In this document: piece after piece, positions 32,100 through 42,500 of the stretch
Layout of the letters: each line of letters opens with the position of its first letter
Numbering within the stretch: the stretch's first letter is position 1
Assembly (NCBI RefSeq): GCF_018381315.1
Contig: NZ_JAGZSD010000009.1
Coordinates: 1-64,000 of the forward strand
Length of the DNA: 64,000 bases
Direction of reading: 5' to 3'
DNA from: Anaerostipes sp.
Lineage (GTDB): Bacteria; Bacillota; Clostridia; Lachnospirales; Lachnospiraceae
The notes under the pieces: model-generated
What the model was told of the DNA's origin: nothing
The model's input: the letters and a program-made list of their open reading frames with translations, nothing else
Databases searched by the model: none
Translations under genes and position numbers: made by a program

Positions 32100-32948
32100 T
32101 TATTCTCCAAACAATTTTTTAGACTGTACACAGTTTTTCATGAGCATAGCGATGGTCATAGGACCCACGCCGCCAGGTACCGGAGTGATAGCTGAAGTTT
32201 TTTCCTTTACTGCGTCAAAATCCACATCTCCGCACAGCTTATTGTGTTCATTCCTGTGAATTCCCACATCAATAACGACTGCTCCCTGTTTTACATAAGA
32301 AGCGTCAATAAATTTCGGCCTTCCCACAGCGGCCACCAGGATATCCGCGCGGCTGCATACTTCCCTTAAATTTCTGGTCCTGGAATGGCAGATCGTCACA
32401 GTGCCGTTTTCTCTGAGTAAAAGCATGGACATAGGTTTTCCGACAATATTGCTTCTTCCCACAACAACACATTCTTTTCCGCTGATCTCCACACCGGAGC
32501 GTTTTAAAAGTTCAATGATTCCAGCCGGAGTACACGGCAGAAACCCGTCATTTCCAATCATCATATTCCCGACGCTGACCGGATGAAAGCCATCCACATC
32601 CTTCTTCGGATCGATGGCATGGATCACCGCATCCTCATCCATATGTTCCGGAAGCGGAAGCTGCACTAAGATACCGTTGATCTCAGGATCTTTGTTGCAT
32701 TTTTCCACCAGGTCCAGCAGTTCCTGCTGTGTAGAATCTTCCGGTATCTCATAGGATACAGATTTAATTCCAATATATTCACATGCTTTTTTCTTATTCC
32801 TCACGTACACAGAGGAGGCCGGATCTTCTCCCACCTGGATAACCGCTAAGGCAATCTCTTTTCTCTCTGCCTTCATGGCCGCCACTTCCTGCTTCAGTTC
32901 ATCTTTGATCTCAGCAGAGATCTTTTTTCCATCAATAATCTGTGTCAT
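32100..32948 (-). CDS. folD: Bifunctional methylenetetrahydrofolate dehydrogenase/cyclohydrolase FolD
   Basis: FolD interconverts methylene- and formyl-tetrahydrofolate. The 282 residues contain VRNKKKACEYIGI, a catalytic Lys and Tyr region (YVRNK), QLPLPEHMDE, VVGRSNIVGKPM and the end PVPGGVGPMTIAML. It is 21 bases after fhs, so the two enzymes of the folate one-carbon branch are an operon with rimO just downstream. Confidence 0.97.
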   Translation of the reverse strand: MTQIIDGKKISAEIKDELKQEVAAMKAERKEIALAVIQVGEDPASSVYVRNKKKACEYIGIKSVSYEIPEDSTQQELLDLVEKCNKDPEINGILVQLPLPEHMDEDAVIHAIDPKKDVDGFHPVSVGNMMIGNDGFLPCTPAGIIELLKRSGVEISGKECVVVGRSNIVGKPMSMLLLRENGTVTICHSRTRNLREVCSRADILVAAVGRPKFIDASYVKQGAVVIDVGIHRNEHNKLCGDVDFDAVKEKTSAITPVPGGVGPMTIAMLMKNCVQSKKLFGE

Positions 32949-32969
32949 GTCTGTTCCCTCTCGTCATTT

Positions 32970-34643
32970 CTAGAATAATCCGGTGATGGCACCGTCTTCG
33001 TTAACGTCAATTCCTTCTGCAGCCGGTTTTTTCGGAAGCCCCGGCATCGTCATGATATCTCCTGTAAGGGCTACAATAAATCCGGCTCCTGCATTCACAT
33101 AGACCTCACGGATCGTAATGTCAAAATGCTCCGGACGTCCGAGCTTCTTCGGATCATCAGATAAAGAATATTGATTCTTTGCCATGCAGACCGGAAGATT
33201 TCCGTATCCAAGTTCACTGAGCTGCTTTTTCTGCCTTGCCGCAGCCGGTGCATAAATAACATTGTCCGCACCGTAAATCTTCGTGGCAATGGTTTCAATC
33301 TTTTCTTCAATCGTAGTATCTTCATAAGAATAAAGCGGATGGTACTCGCTCTTTTTATTCTCCAAAGTTTTAAGAACTGCTTTCCCCAGAGAAAGGCCGC
33401 CTTCGCCTCCCTTTTCCCATACTTCTGATAAAGCAAAGTCACAGTCTCTTTCCTGGCAGAAATGTTTGATAAAATCTAATTCAGCTTCTGTGTCCGTCAC
33501 AAACTGGTTCAAAGTCACCACTACCGGAACCCCATACTGTTTCAGGTTTTCTATATGCTTCTCCAGATTTACGATCCCCCTGCTCAGGGCATCAATGTTT
33601 TCTCTTCCCAGATCCTCTTTTAAGACACCGCCGTTATACTTAAGTGCTCTTACTGTGGCAACCAGAACAACTGCATCCGGTTTAAGACCTGCCATCGGAC
33701 ATTTAATGTCGAGGAACTTCTCTGCTCCAAGGTCCGCTCCGAATCCTGCTTCCGTAACCGTGATATCAGAAAGCTTCAGAGCCATTTTTGTAGACTGAAC
33801 ACTGTTGCATCCGTGAGCAATATTGGCAAACGGCCCTCCGTGGACAAATGCCGGTGTATGTTCCAGGGTCTGGATCAGATTCGGCTTCAGTGCATCCTTT
33901 AAAAGAGCCGCCATAGCTCCTACTGCATTCAGATCCTCTGCTGTCACAGGTTCTTTATCCATATTATAGGCAACAATGATCTTGCCTAACCGTATCTTTA
34001 AATCTTCCATATCGTTAGCCAGACAGAGAATCGCCATAATCTCAGATGCCACGGTAATGACAAAATGGTCTTCCCTCACAACACCGTCCACTTTGCGTCC
34101 AAGTCCTACGACAATATTCCTGAGCGCCCTGTCATTCATATCCAGACAGCGCTTCCAGACAATATCCCTTGTATCAATCCTCAGTGCATTTCCCTGCTGA
34201 ATGTGATTGTCAAGCATAGCTGCCAAAAGGTTATTGGCAGAGGTAATAGCGTGGAAATCCCCTGTAAAGTGAAGATTAAGATCCTCCATCGGAACAACCT
34301 GGGCATACCCGCCTCCTGCTGCTCCTCCTTTGATGCCGAAACACGGCCCCAGGGAAGGCTCTCTGAGTGCCACCACAGTCTTCTTTCCAAGCTTTGTGAG
34401 TGCCTGTGCCAGTCCGATGCTGGTTGTGGTTTTCCCTTCGCCTGCCGGTGTCGGATTGATGGCAGTCACAAGTACAAGCTTCCCGTCCTCGTTGTCTTTA
34501 ATCTCATTCATAAACCCGGAAGACAGCTTTGCTTTATACTTTCCGTACAGTTCCAGGTCATCTTCTCTGATCCCGAGAGTTTCTGCCACTTCCTTTATCG
34601 GATGTAATTCTGCTTCCTGTGCAATCTGAATATCTGTTTTCAT
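32970..34643 (-). CDS. fhs: Formate-tetrahydrofolate ligase
   Basis: A 557-residue ligase that makes 10-formyl-THF from formate, THF and ATP. ATP loop TPAGEGKTTTSIGL; PCFGIKGGAAGGGYAQVVPM; FVHGGPFANIAHGCNS; and EVYVNAGAGFIVAL near the end. Together with folD it supplies the methyl-branch or purine/serine one-carbon pool. No CO dehydrogenase genes are here, so acetogenesis cannot be claimed. Confidence 0.97.
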   Translation of the reverse strand: MKTDIQIAQEAELHPIKEVAETLGIREDDLELYGKYKAKLSSGFMNEIKDNEDGKLVLVTAINPTPAGEGKTTTSIGLAQALTKLGKKTVVALREPSLGPCFGIKGGAAGGGYAQVVPMEDLNLHFTGDFHAITSANNLLAAMLDNHIQQGNALRIDTRDIVWKRCLDMNDRALRNIVVGLGRKVDGVVREDHFVITVASEIMAILCLANDMEDLKIRLGKIIVAYNMDKEPVTAEDLNAVGAMAALLKDALKPNLIQTLEHTPAFVHGGPFANIAHGCNSVQSTKMALKLSDITVTEAGFGADLGAEKFLDIKCPMAGLKPDAVVLVATVRALKYNGGVLKEDLGRENIDALSRGIVNLEKHIENLKQYGVPVVVTLNQFVTDTEAELDFIKHFCQERDCDFALSEVWEKGGEGGLSLGKAVLKTLENKKSEYHPLYSYEDTTIEEKIETIATKIYGADNVIYAPAAARQKKQLSELGYGNLPVCMAKNQYSLSDDPKKLGRPEHFDITIREVYVNAGAGFIVALTGDIMTMPGLPKKPAAEGIDVNEDGAITGLF

Positions 34644-34660
34644 TGGTTGGTTCCTTTCCT

Positions 34661-37030
34661 CTATAAATAATCTTCTTTATATTGTTCAAATTCCTCCTGG
34701 CTCATAAGAACCTTCCGGGGCTTTGTGCCTTCCTCTTCCCCAACGATTCCGGCTTCACAGAGCTGATCCATCAGCCTGGCCGCCCGGTTGAATCCAATCT
34801 TAAAGATCCTCTGCAGACTGGCAATGGATGCCTTGTCCTTATCAATAATAAATTTAGCCGCCTCTTCAAAGTACTCATCTCTGTCTGATGAGACAGCGGC
34901 TTTCACACTGGCCGTCTCAATCTTTTCTTTGATCTCGTTGCCGTAATTATCTTCTATATTCTGGCTTTTTAAAAATTCCACAACACGGCCCACTTCCTCA
35001 TCGCTGATAAATGCACCCTGTACGCGGACCGGTTTCTGGTATCCTGCCGGATAAAAGAGCATATCACCCTTTCCTAAAAGCTTCTCCGCACCGTTCATGT
35101 CGATAATCGTTCGCGAATCCACACCTGAGGATACGGAAAATGCGATCCTGGAAGGGACATTGGCCTTAATCAGACCGGTGATGACATTGACTGACGGTCT
35201 CTGGGTGGCGATGATCAGATGAATGCCTGCCGCCCTGGCAAGCTGGGAAAGCCGCACAATTGCATCTTCCACCTCTCCCGGAGCAACCATCATCAAATCT
35301 GCCAGCTCGTCTACAATGATAACGATCTGCGGCAGCGGCTGGAAGTCTTCTCCCTCCATGCCCTTTTCCTTCATCTCTTTAACTTTTTCATTATAGCCGG
35401 TCAGATTCCTTACGTTGACTTCCGCAAACTTCTTGTACCGATCTCCCATCTCCATGACTGCCCAGTTCAGAGCACTGGATGCCTGCTTGGGATCCGTGAC
35501 CACCGGAATCAAAAGATGGGGAATTCCCTGATATGTACTGAGCTCCACGACCTTAGGATCAATCATAATCAGCTTAACATCATTGGGGCTTGCTTTGTAT
35601 AAAATACTCATAATCAGTGTATTAATGCACACTGACTTTCCGGAGCCTGTGGCGCCGGCGATCAGTAAATGGGGCATCTTGGCAATATCCGAGATAATCA
35701 CTTTGCCTGCCAGGTTCTTGCCGACTGCAAACGCAATATTTGAAGAGAACCTTTTAAAGTCATTATTTTCTATCAGATCACGGAACATAACCATCTGATT
35801 GGTTTTATTTGGAACCTCAATTCCCACTGCTGCTTTGCCGGGGATCGGTGCTTCAATTCTGATATCCGGTGCTGCCAGATTCAGCTTAATATCATCAGAG
35901 AGTCCGACAATCTTGCTCACCTTCACTCCCTGCTCCGGCTGAAGCTCAAACCGGGTGACAGAAGGTCCACAGCTGATATCCGTAATCGTTACATTGACGC
36001 CGAAGTTCCTTAACGTCTGCTCCAGCTTAAGAGCAGTCTTTTTAAGCTCAGCCTGACTGTTTCCTCCTGCTTTTTTGCCCTTCTTCAGCAAGGTTACCGG
36101 AGGGAACACATAATCTCCTTCTTCCAATGCGGCAGGATGGATCGAGATCTCCTGCAAAGGTTCAGGTTCTGTTTTATCCTTGTTCACAAAGGACCGGGTT
36201 CTTGGCTTTGGTTCCGGTTCCTCTATTGGAATGTCATCATCCTGTACGATCATCTCATCTAAGTCAAAGGTTTTCTCCGGTTCTTTTGCCGGCTCTTTCA
36301 GCGGTTCTTCCGGCATCAGAGTCAGGTCATCCAGGACCTGTGTCTTTTTCTCCCGTCCGCCGAGCTTTAACTCAGGGAATTTTGGAGCTTTAATCTTAGT
36401 CTTTGGTTTATCTTCTTTTTCTTTTGGCTGTTTTTTCTCAGATGTCCTGCTTTTTTTCTCTGCAGGCCGTTCCGGAGCAAAAAAGGCGATCACCCGCTTT
36501 ACAAAAGAAAGCAGCGATCTCTCTGTGATCAGTATCACGGAAATAACCGTCAAAAAAAATACGACAACATAACTGCCGACCAGACCCAGTTCCTTATATA
36601 AAAAAGAACTGACAACACCTCCGATCACGCCTCCCCCCGCATGTTTCACCGATCCATACCGATAAAAAGCACTGATATCAGACATGTGAATGTCTGTACC
36701 CATCTGCCATATAGCTGCAGTCATACACAAAAGCAGGACAATAAAAAAAGACTTTTTTACCGAGATGCTGTTGTACTGGTTGGAGATCAGCAAAAGAATC
36801 ATAATCAATATAACAACAGGGGCAGCATAATGGACGCCGCCCAGCACTCCGAATAAAGCAGAGCTTACAGTATTTCCCACTTTCCCGCAAAGTCCGAAAT
36901 TACTCAAAAATAAAAAAAGACAAACTGCAAAACTTAACAGAACTGCAATTTCCTGATAGAACCCTGCAAAATCTTTTTGCTTTTTCTTCTTTCGTGACGT
37001 ACTTCTTTTCTTTCTTTTTTTGGCTGCCAT
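34661..37030 (-). CDS. ftsK: DNA translocase FtsK/SpoIIIE
   Basis: 789 residues. A Lys/Arg-rich start is followed by four hydrophobic spans (septal anchor), an acidic Pro/Glu/Lys-rich linker (about residues 195-330), then the RecA-like motor with Walker A GATGSGKSVCIN, Walker B IVIIVDELADLMMV and QRPSVNVITGLIKANVPSR. A C-terminal gamma winged helix (SIASLQRIFKIGFNRAARLMD) recognises oriented chromosome sequences. It moves chromosome ends through the division or sporulation septum. FtsK and SpoIIIE types cannot be told apart here. Confidence 0.95.
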   Translation of the reverse strand: MAAKKRKKRSTSRKKKKQKDFAGFYQEIAVLLSFAVCLFLFLSNFGLCGKVGNTVSSALFGVLGGVHYAAPVVILIMILLLISNQYNSISVKKSFFIVLLLCMTAAIWQMGTDIHMSDISAFYRYGSVKHAGGGVIGGVVSSFLYKELGLVGSYVVVFFLTVISVILITERSLLSFVKRVIAFFAPERPAEKKSRTSEKKQPKEKEDKPKTKIKAPKFPELKLGGREKKTQVLDDLTLMPEEPLKEPAKEPEKTFDLDEMIVQDDDIPIEEPEPKPRTRSFVNKDKTEPEPLQEISIHPAALEEGDYVFPPVTLLKKGKKAGGNSQAELKKTALKLEQTLRNFGVNVTITDISCGPSVTRFELQPEQGVKVSKIVGLSDDIKLNLAAPDIRIEAPIPGKAAVGIEVPNKTNQMVMFRDLIENNDFKRFSSNIAFAVGKNLAGKVIISDIAKMPHLLIAGATGSGKSVCINTLIMSILYKASPNDVKLIMIDPKVVELSTYQGIPHLLIPVVTDPKQASSALNWAVMEMGDRYKKFAEVNVRNLTGYNEKVKEMKEKGMEGEDFQPLPQIVIIVDELADLMMVAPGEVEDAIVRLSQLARAAGIHLIIATQRPSVNVITGLIKANVPSRIAFSVSSGVDSRTIIDMNGAEKLLGKGDMLFYPAGYQKPVRVQGAFISDEEVGRVVEFLKSQNIEDNYGNEIKEKIETASVKAAVSSDRDEYFEEAAKFIIDKDKASIASLQRIFKIGFNRAARLMDQLCEAGIVGEEEGTKPRKVLMSQEEFEQYKEDYL

Positions 37031-37124
37031 TCTTCTGGAATCTCTTTTCTACTTGAATTTAATGCTTGATAACGCTTCCTTAAAAGAGTTATATGCTTAT
37101 TTTACAATTAACCTAAATAAATGT

Positions 37125-37167
37125 AAAGAGCCTGAACAGAACTCTTTGGTTCCTCTCAGGCTCTTTT
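37125..37167 (-). terminator. Terminator after the hydrogenase gene
   Basis: AAAGAGCCTGA (37125-37135) pairs with TCAGGCTCTTT (37156-37166), with flanking A/T runs. Lies between the hydrogenase stop and the ftsK start, both read leftwards. Confidence 0.8.
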
Positions 37168-37211
37168 GTATGTTTATATGTGTTTAAAACGACGGTCCGT
37201 TCATTCTGTTT

Positions 37212-38699
37212 TTAATATTTGGCTGTCTCAGGCGGAATAAACTGTTCTGCTTCGTTTACAAACTTCTTCACCTGAACGCCTGCTTTGACTACCGGAATAT
37301 TGGTTCCCGCTCCGGCCACACATCCTCCCGGGCATCCCATTCCTTCAATCAGATAACCGTTCTTTTTGCCGGCCTTTGCCTGAAGAAGCATCTTCTTGCA
37401 CTCTGCAAGGCCTTCCACATGGTCAATCTTCACATCCACTCCAGGATGATACTCTTTGACGCATGCCTCAATCGCCGCTGCGACACCGCTGGCAACCGCA
37501 TAGCCGCGTCCTGCACCAAACGCATCGTTCATCTCTTCTTCTTTATCGTAGTTATTGAAATCAATGTTTTTGGCAGTGAACATTCCGTCTAACTCTTCAA
37601 ATGTAATGACAAAGTCAACTTCACTTCTGACAGACTTTCTGGAAGCTTCCAGTTTTTTAGCCACACAAGGTCCTACAAATACGATCTTTGCATTTTTGTT
37701 GGTCTGACGTGCCGCTCTGGCAGTCGCAACCATAGGGGTCAGGGCATTGGAAATCTGGTCGATGACTTCCGGAAAATACTTTTTGCCAAGCATAGACCAT
37801 GAAGGACAGCAGGAAGTTAATAAGAACGGAACCTCTCCTGTTGCAACTCCATGTGCGTAGTGCTCCGCTTCCTCCAGAGCCCCGGCATCAGCTCCTACCG
37901 CTACTTCCCATACATCAGCAAATCCGATGTCCAGCAGGGCTGCTTTTACCTTGGCCGGCGTTGCCTTAGGGCCAAACTGTCCGACAAAGGCAGGAGCTAA
38001 GATAGCGATGACTTCATTGCCCTCATTCATAGCTTTGATGAGCTGATAGATCTGTGACTTATCCGCAATAGCTCCGAACGGACAGTTGACCATGCACATA
38101 CCGCAGGATACACACTTGTCCGGATTAATGGTAGCACGCCCTGCATAGTCAGTCTCAATAGCTCCTACGCCGCAGGCTACTTCACACGGTCTTTTTCTTT
38201 CATGGATCGCACTGTATGGGCATACCTTCTGGCATTGTCCGCACTTAATACACTTTTCCTGGTCAATGTAGGAATATCCGTCCACAAAACTGATCGCATT
38301 CTTCGGACATACTTCCATACATGGATGTGCCATACATCCCTGGCACTCTCCGCCTACGATGAAAGCCCTGTCCTTACATGCATTGCAGGCTGCAGGAATT
38401 ACCTGTAAGAGAGGCGGCTCGTAGTATTTTTCGGCTATGTTGCTCTCTTTGATTCCTTTTGTAATTCTTGCAGGCTTGTCAGCAGGTCTTAAAGACATCC
38501 CCATGGCAAGACGGATTCTCTCTCCTACCACTGCCCTTTCACGATAAACACTGTCGCGGTATGTCGGCAGCTCACCTTTCACTAATTCGTACGGCAGATC
38601 CTCGATTTCTTCAAGGTCTCTTTGTTCATAGGCAAATTTAGCAATCTCTGTAAACACCTTTTTTCTGATCTCTCGGACCGGGGTCTCAATTCCTCTCAT
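37212..38699 (-). CDS. [FeFe] hydrogenase, monomeric with ferredoxin-like domains
   Basis: A 495-residue iron-only hydrogenase. The N-terminus (about 100-215) has several [4Fe-4S] ferredoxin-type clusters (CNACKD, CMEVCP, CIKCGQCQKVCP, CVSCGMCMVNCP). The H-cluster domain has L1 TSCCPSW (C297, C298), L2 VGPCVAKK (C345) and L3 EGMGCPGGC (C456, C460). L2 has GPC where the classical group has MPC, a variant associated with the less studied group B type. Its electron partner is probably ferredoxin. Hydrogenase maturases are not in the window. The ATG has GGAGGAG upstream. Confidence 0.92.
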   Translation of the reverse strand: MRGIETPVREIRKKVFTEIAKFAYEQRDLEEIEDLPYELVKGELPTYRDSVYRERAVVGERIRLAMGMSLRPADKPARITKGIKESNIAEKYYEPPLLQVIPAACNACKDRAFIVGGECQGCMAHPCMEVCPKNAISFVDGYSYIDQEKCIKCGQCQKVCPYSAIHERKRPCEVACGVGAIETDYAGRATINPDKCVSCGMCMVNCPFGAIADKSQIYQLIKAMNEGNEVIAILAPAFVGQFGPKATPAKVKAALLDIGFADVWEVAVGADAGALEEAEHYAHGVATGEVPFLLTSCCPSWSMLGKKYFPEVIDQISNALTPMVATARAARQTNKNAKIVFVGPCVAKKLEASRKSVRSEVDFVITFEELDGMFTAKNIDFNNYDKEEEMNDAFGAGRGYAVASGVAAAIEACVKEYHPGVDVKIDHVEGLAECKKMLLQAKAGKKNGYLIEGMGCPGGCVAGAGTNIPVVKAGVQVKKFVNEAEQFIPPETAKY

Positions 38700-38828
38700 A
38701 GCTCCTCCTTTAATGTTCGTTAAAATAAAAACAATCTATGTTTATTTTACACTACTTTTAAGCGAAATTAAAGGACTTTTTTGCTTTTTTTGTACTTTAT
38801 TCTGTACACATGAACCTTAACAAATTTC

Positions 38829-39479
38829 TCATTTTTCAGGCATATTTTGGATCAGTTCCTGAAGCTTTGCAAACGCCTGGCTCATTCCTCCGATTTCGTT
38901 GATTAATCCGAGCTTTACCGCCTGTTCTCCTTCTAAAATGGTGCCTGCATCTTTTACCTGTTCGCCGATGTGAAGCATCAGTTCCTCTACCTTTTTTTCC
39001 GGAACATCGGAATGATCGCTGATAAACCGGGTAATGCGGTCCTGAATCTTTTCAATGTTGCGGTAACTCTGCATAACTCCGATGAAGGTTCCGCTGGAAC
39101 GAACCGGATGGATCATCATTGTTGCACTTTTAACAATAAATGAATAGTCTGAGGATACTGCCAGGGGTACTCCGATGGAATGGCTTCCTCCCAGCACCAG
39201 TGTTACAGTCGGTTTGCTCAAAGAGGCAATCATCTCCGCAAGGGCAAGACCGCACTCCACATCCCCGCCGATCGTATTAAGCAGGATCAGAACCCCCTTG
39301 ATATCATCAGAATATTCCGCTTTTGCAAGTGCCGGGATCATATGCTCATACTTGGTTGTTTTCGCATTTTGAGCTGATAACTGATGACCCTCGACTTCTC
39401 CGATGACAGTCATCACATGAATGCCGCCTAAATCTAACTCACCTGTATCTCTCACTTCATTTCTTTGATCTTCATTCAT
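38829..39479 (-). CDS. tepA: ClpP-like serine peptidase TepA
   Basis: A 216-residue protein of the ClpP/crotonase fold. The catalytic Ser is in GGSHSIG (S101) and the His in MMIHPV (H124). An oxyanion-type loop NTIGGDVECGLALAE is visible. B. subtilis TepA/YmfB assists protein translocation and is encoded near ftsK, the same neighbourhood as here. It has no signal peptide; peptidase targets are unknown. Confidence 0.88.
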   Translation of the reverse strand: MNEDQRNEVRDTGELDLGGIHVMTVIGEVEGHQLSAQNAKTTKYEHMIPALAKAEYSDDIKGVLILLNTIGGDVECGLALAEMIASLSKPTVTLVLGGSHSIGVPLAVSSDYSFIVKSATMMIHPVRSSGTFIGVMQSYRNIEKIQDRITRFISDHSDVPEKKVEELMLHIGEQVKDAGTILEGEQAVKLGLINEIGGMSQAFAKLQELIQNMPEK

Positions 39480-39532
39480 ATTATCATCCTCACTTTAACT
39501 GAAATTAATAATGCATCTTTCCTATGCAATAA

Positions 39533-39563
39533 AAAGAGAAGAAGCACAGTGCTTCTTCTCTTT
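39533..39563 (-). terminator. pyc terminator
   Basis: A perfect 15-bp stem (39533-39547 with 39549-39563), AAAGAGAAGAAGCAC/GTGCTTCTTCTCTTT, followed on the minus strand by TTTTTATT. Confidence 0.88.
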
Positions 39564-39586
39564 ATTGTCTTCCATTATAAGAAAGA

Positions 39587-42500
39587 TTATTCTTCTTCAA
39601 TTTCAAATGATACCAGCAGATCTTCCTGATTCACCTGTTCTCCTTCGTTGATATAAATTTTATCAACTTTTCCGTTGACCTTGGATACTACAGTGGTTTC
39701 CATCTTCATGGCTTCCACAGTGAGCAGCGGCATATTCACTGTAACCGGATCTCCCTCTTTTACAAGGACTTTTCCGACAGTTCCAGGAATGGTGGAACCT
39801 AAATGTCCCGGATTGCTCTTATCTGCCTTGATCCTGTGGTCTGCTTTAACCTCAAGGTTGCGGTCTAAGATCTTCACCTCACGCATGGAACCGTTGACTT
39901 CAAATTCCAGCAGACGGTAACCGTTCTCATCCGGCTCTGACATATCCAAAAACTTGATGATCAAGTCTTTTCCTGCCCCGATGGTCAGGGTTGTTTCCTC
40001 GCCTTTTCTCAGACCAAAGAAGTATACATGGCTTTCCAGCCTTGTAACATCATTGTAAGCCTCAAAATGTCTGCAGTAATCTTCATATACTTTCGGATAC
40101 ATAGCATAACTGATAGCTTTGCGGTGAAGCGTTTTTTCATCTTCCATTGTATCAATATAGAAGAATTCCTTGAGACCCTTTTTAATCTGGTCAAAGTCTT
40201 CCGGAGGAAGCAGGCTTCCCGGGCGGACAGTGATCGGCTTTTTGCCTTTCAGCACAATATCCTGAAGCTCTTTCGGGAACCCTCCTTCCGGCTGTCCGAT
40301 CATGCCTTCAAAGTATTCTACTACAGAATCAGGATAAGATAAGCCCTTTCCTTCCGTCAGGATATTTTCCTTTGTCAATCCATTTTTAAACATAAAGATA
40401 GCAAAATCACCGACTACTTTGGAGGAAGGAGTTACCTTCACAATATTTCCAAGCAGGTCATTGGCATCTTTGTAAAGCCCTTTGATCTCCTCAAAGTCTT
40501 CGGCAGCCCCCATTTCTTTTACCTGGGCTAACAGGTTAGAGTACTGCCCTCCTGGGATCTCATACTTGTAGATCTCGGTATTCGGAGCATCCATTCCGCT
40601 CTCAAACTGTTTGTAAACCGGTCTGAGTCTCTCATAGTACTGGCTCAGTTCTGTGAGCTGATCCGGAACTAATCCAGTATCCCTCTCAGTTCCGTGCAGT
40701 GCCTCCACCAATGAGTTCATAGAAGGATTGCTGGTCATTGAACTCATAGAGCCGATAGCACAGTCCACAATGTCCACGCCGGCTTCTGTTGCCTTTAACA
40801 GGGTGCTGACTCCGTTTCCGGTAGAATCATGGGTATGAAGATTTACCGGTATGTTTAATTCTGACTTCAGCGCTGTAATCAGCTTCTCTGCCGCATATGG
40901 CTTCACAAGACCCGCCATGTCCTTGATCGTAAAGATATGACAGCCAAGGCTTTCCAGCTCTTTTGCCTTTTTCACGTAATAATCCAATGTGTATTTTGTC
41001 TCATTCGGATTCAGAATATCCCCGGTATAACAGATTGCACCTTCCACGATCTTTCCGGTCTTTAAGGCCGTCTCAATCGGAAGCTTCATGTTCTCAACCC
41101 AGTTTAAGCTGTCAAAGATACGGAACACATCCACTCCACGGTCAGCCGCTTCATCAATAAAGGCTTTGACGACATTGTCCGGATAATTCTTATATCCTAC
41201 TGCATTTGAAGCCCTTAAAAGCATCTGAATCAGAGTATTCGGCATTCTTTCTCTCAGCAGTGCAAGCCTTACCCACGGAGATTCTTTAAGGAAACGATAA
41301 GAGGTATCATAGGTAGCACCTCCCCATGCCTCCACAGAGAAAGCATTTTCCATGTACTGGTTGGACGCCTTTGCTGCTCCGGCAAGATCCTTTGTTCTCA
41401 TTCGGGTTGCCATCAAAGACTGCTGGGCATCACGCATGGTTGTATCTGTCACATATAATTTTTTATCACTGAGAATCTTCTGAGTGAACCCTTCTGCTCC
41501 AAGTTTCAGGAATTCATCTCTGGCTCCCCAGATCTCTTTCTTCTTATCATACTTTGGAAGTACACGGTCTTCAAAGAACGGCTTCTCTTCTGCCTTCTGT
41601 TCATTGACCATTTTATTTCCGAGGAATTCAAGGATCTTTGTTGCCCGGTCCTGGCTCTCAGGAAGAAGGAACAACTCCGGTGTATCTTCTATAAATGTAG
41701 TATAACACTGGCCTGATTTAAATGTTTCATGGTTGAGCACATTGATCAGGAACGGAATGTTTGTCTTGATGCCGCGGATCCTGGTTTCTTTCAGCACACG
41801 GGTAGACTTCATAACAGCACCTAAGAATGTACGGTCATGGGAACATGCCTTGACAAGGAGACTGTCATAATATGGAGTGATCTCAGCGCCCGCATATGCA
41901 TTTCCGCCGTCCAGACGGATTCCGTTTCCTGCTCCGGAACGGTATACTGTAATCTTTCCGGTGTCCGGCAGGAAATTATTAGACGGATCTTCCGTTGTGA
42001 TACGTGTCTGAATTGCATATCCTGTTGTTGCGATGCTCTCCTGGGATGGAATCTGGATCTCATCAGAATCCAGGGCATATCCCTGTGCCACAAGAATCTG
42101 TGTCTGCACAATATCAATTCCTGTAACCATCTCTGTCACAGTGTGCTCCACCTGAACTCTCGGATTCATCTCGATAAAGTAAGGATTGTTGTCCGCATCT
42201 ACGAGAAACTCCAGAGTTCCGGCATTGCGGTACCCTACTGCTTTTGCCAGCCTCAGGGAACTTGCAAAAATAATCTGCCGTGTCTCCTCAGGAATACTGA
42301 AGGCCGGTGCGTACTCTACCACCTTCTGGTGACGGCGCTGTACAGAACAGTCACGGTCATAGAGATGGACGACATTTCCATAATTGTCTCCGATGATCTG
42401 AACTTCAATATGCTTCGGACTCTTTAAATACTTCTCAATAAAGATCTGGTCATCTCCGAATGCTTTCTTGGATTCGTCCCTGGCTTCCGCATACTCCTTC

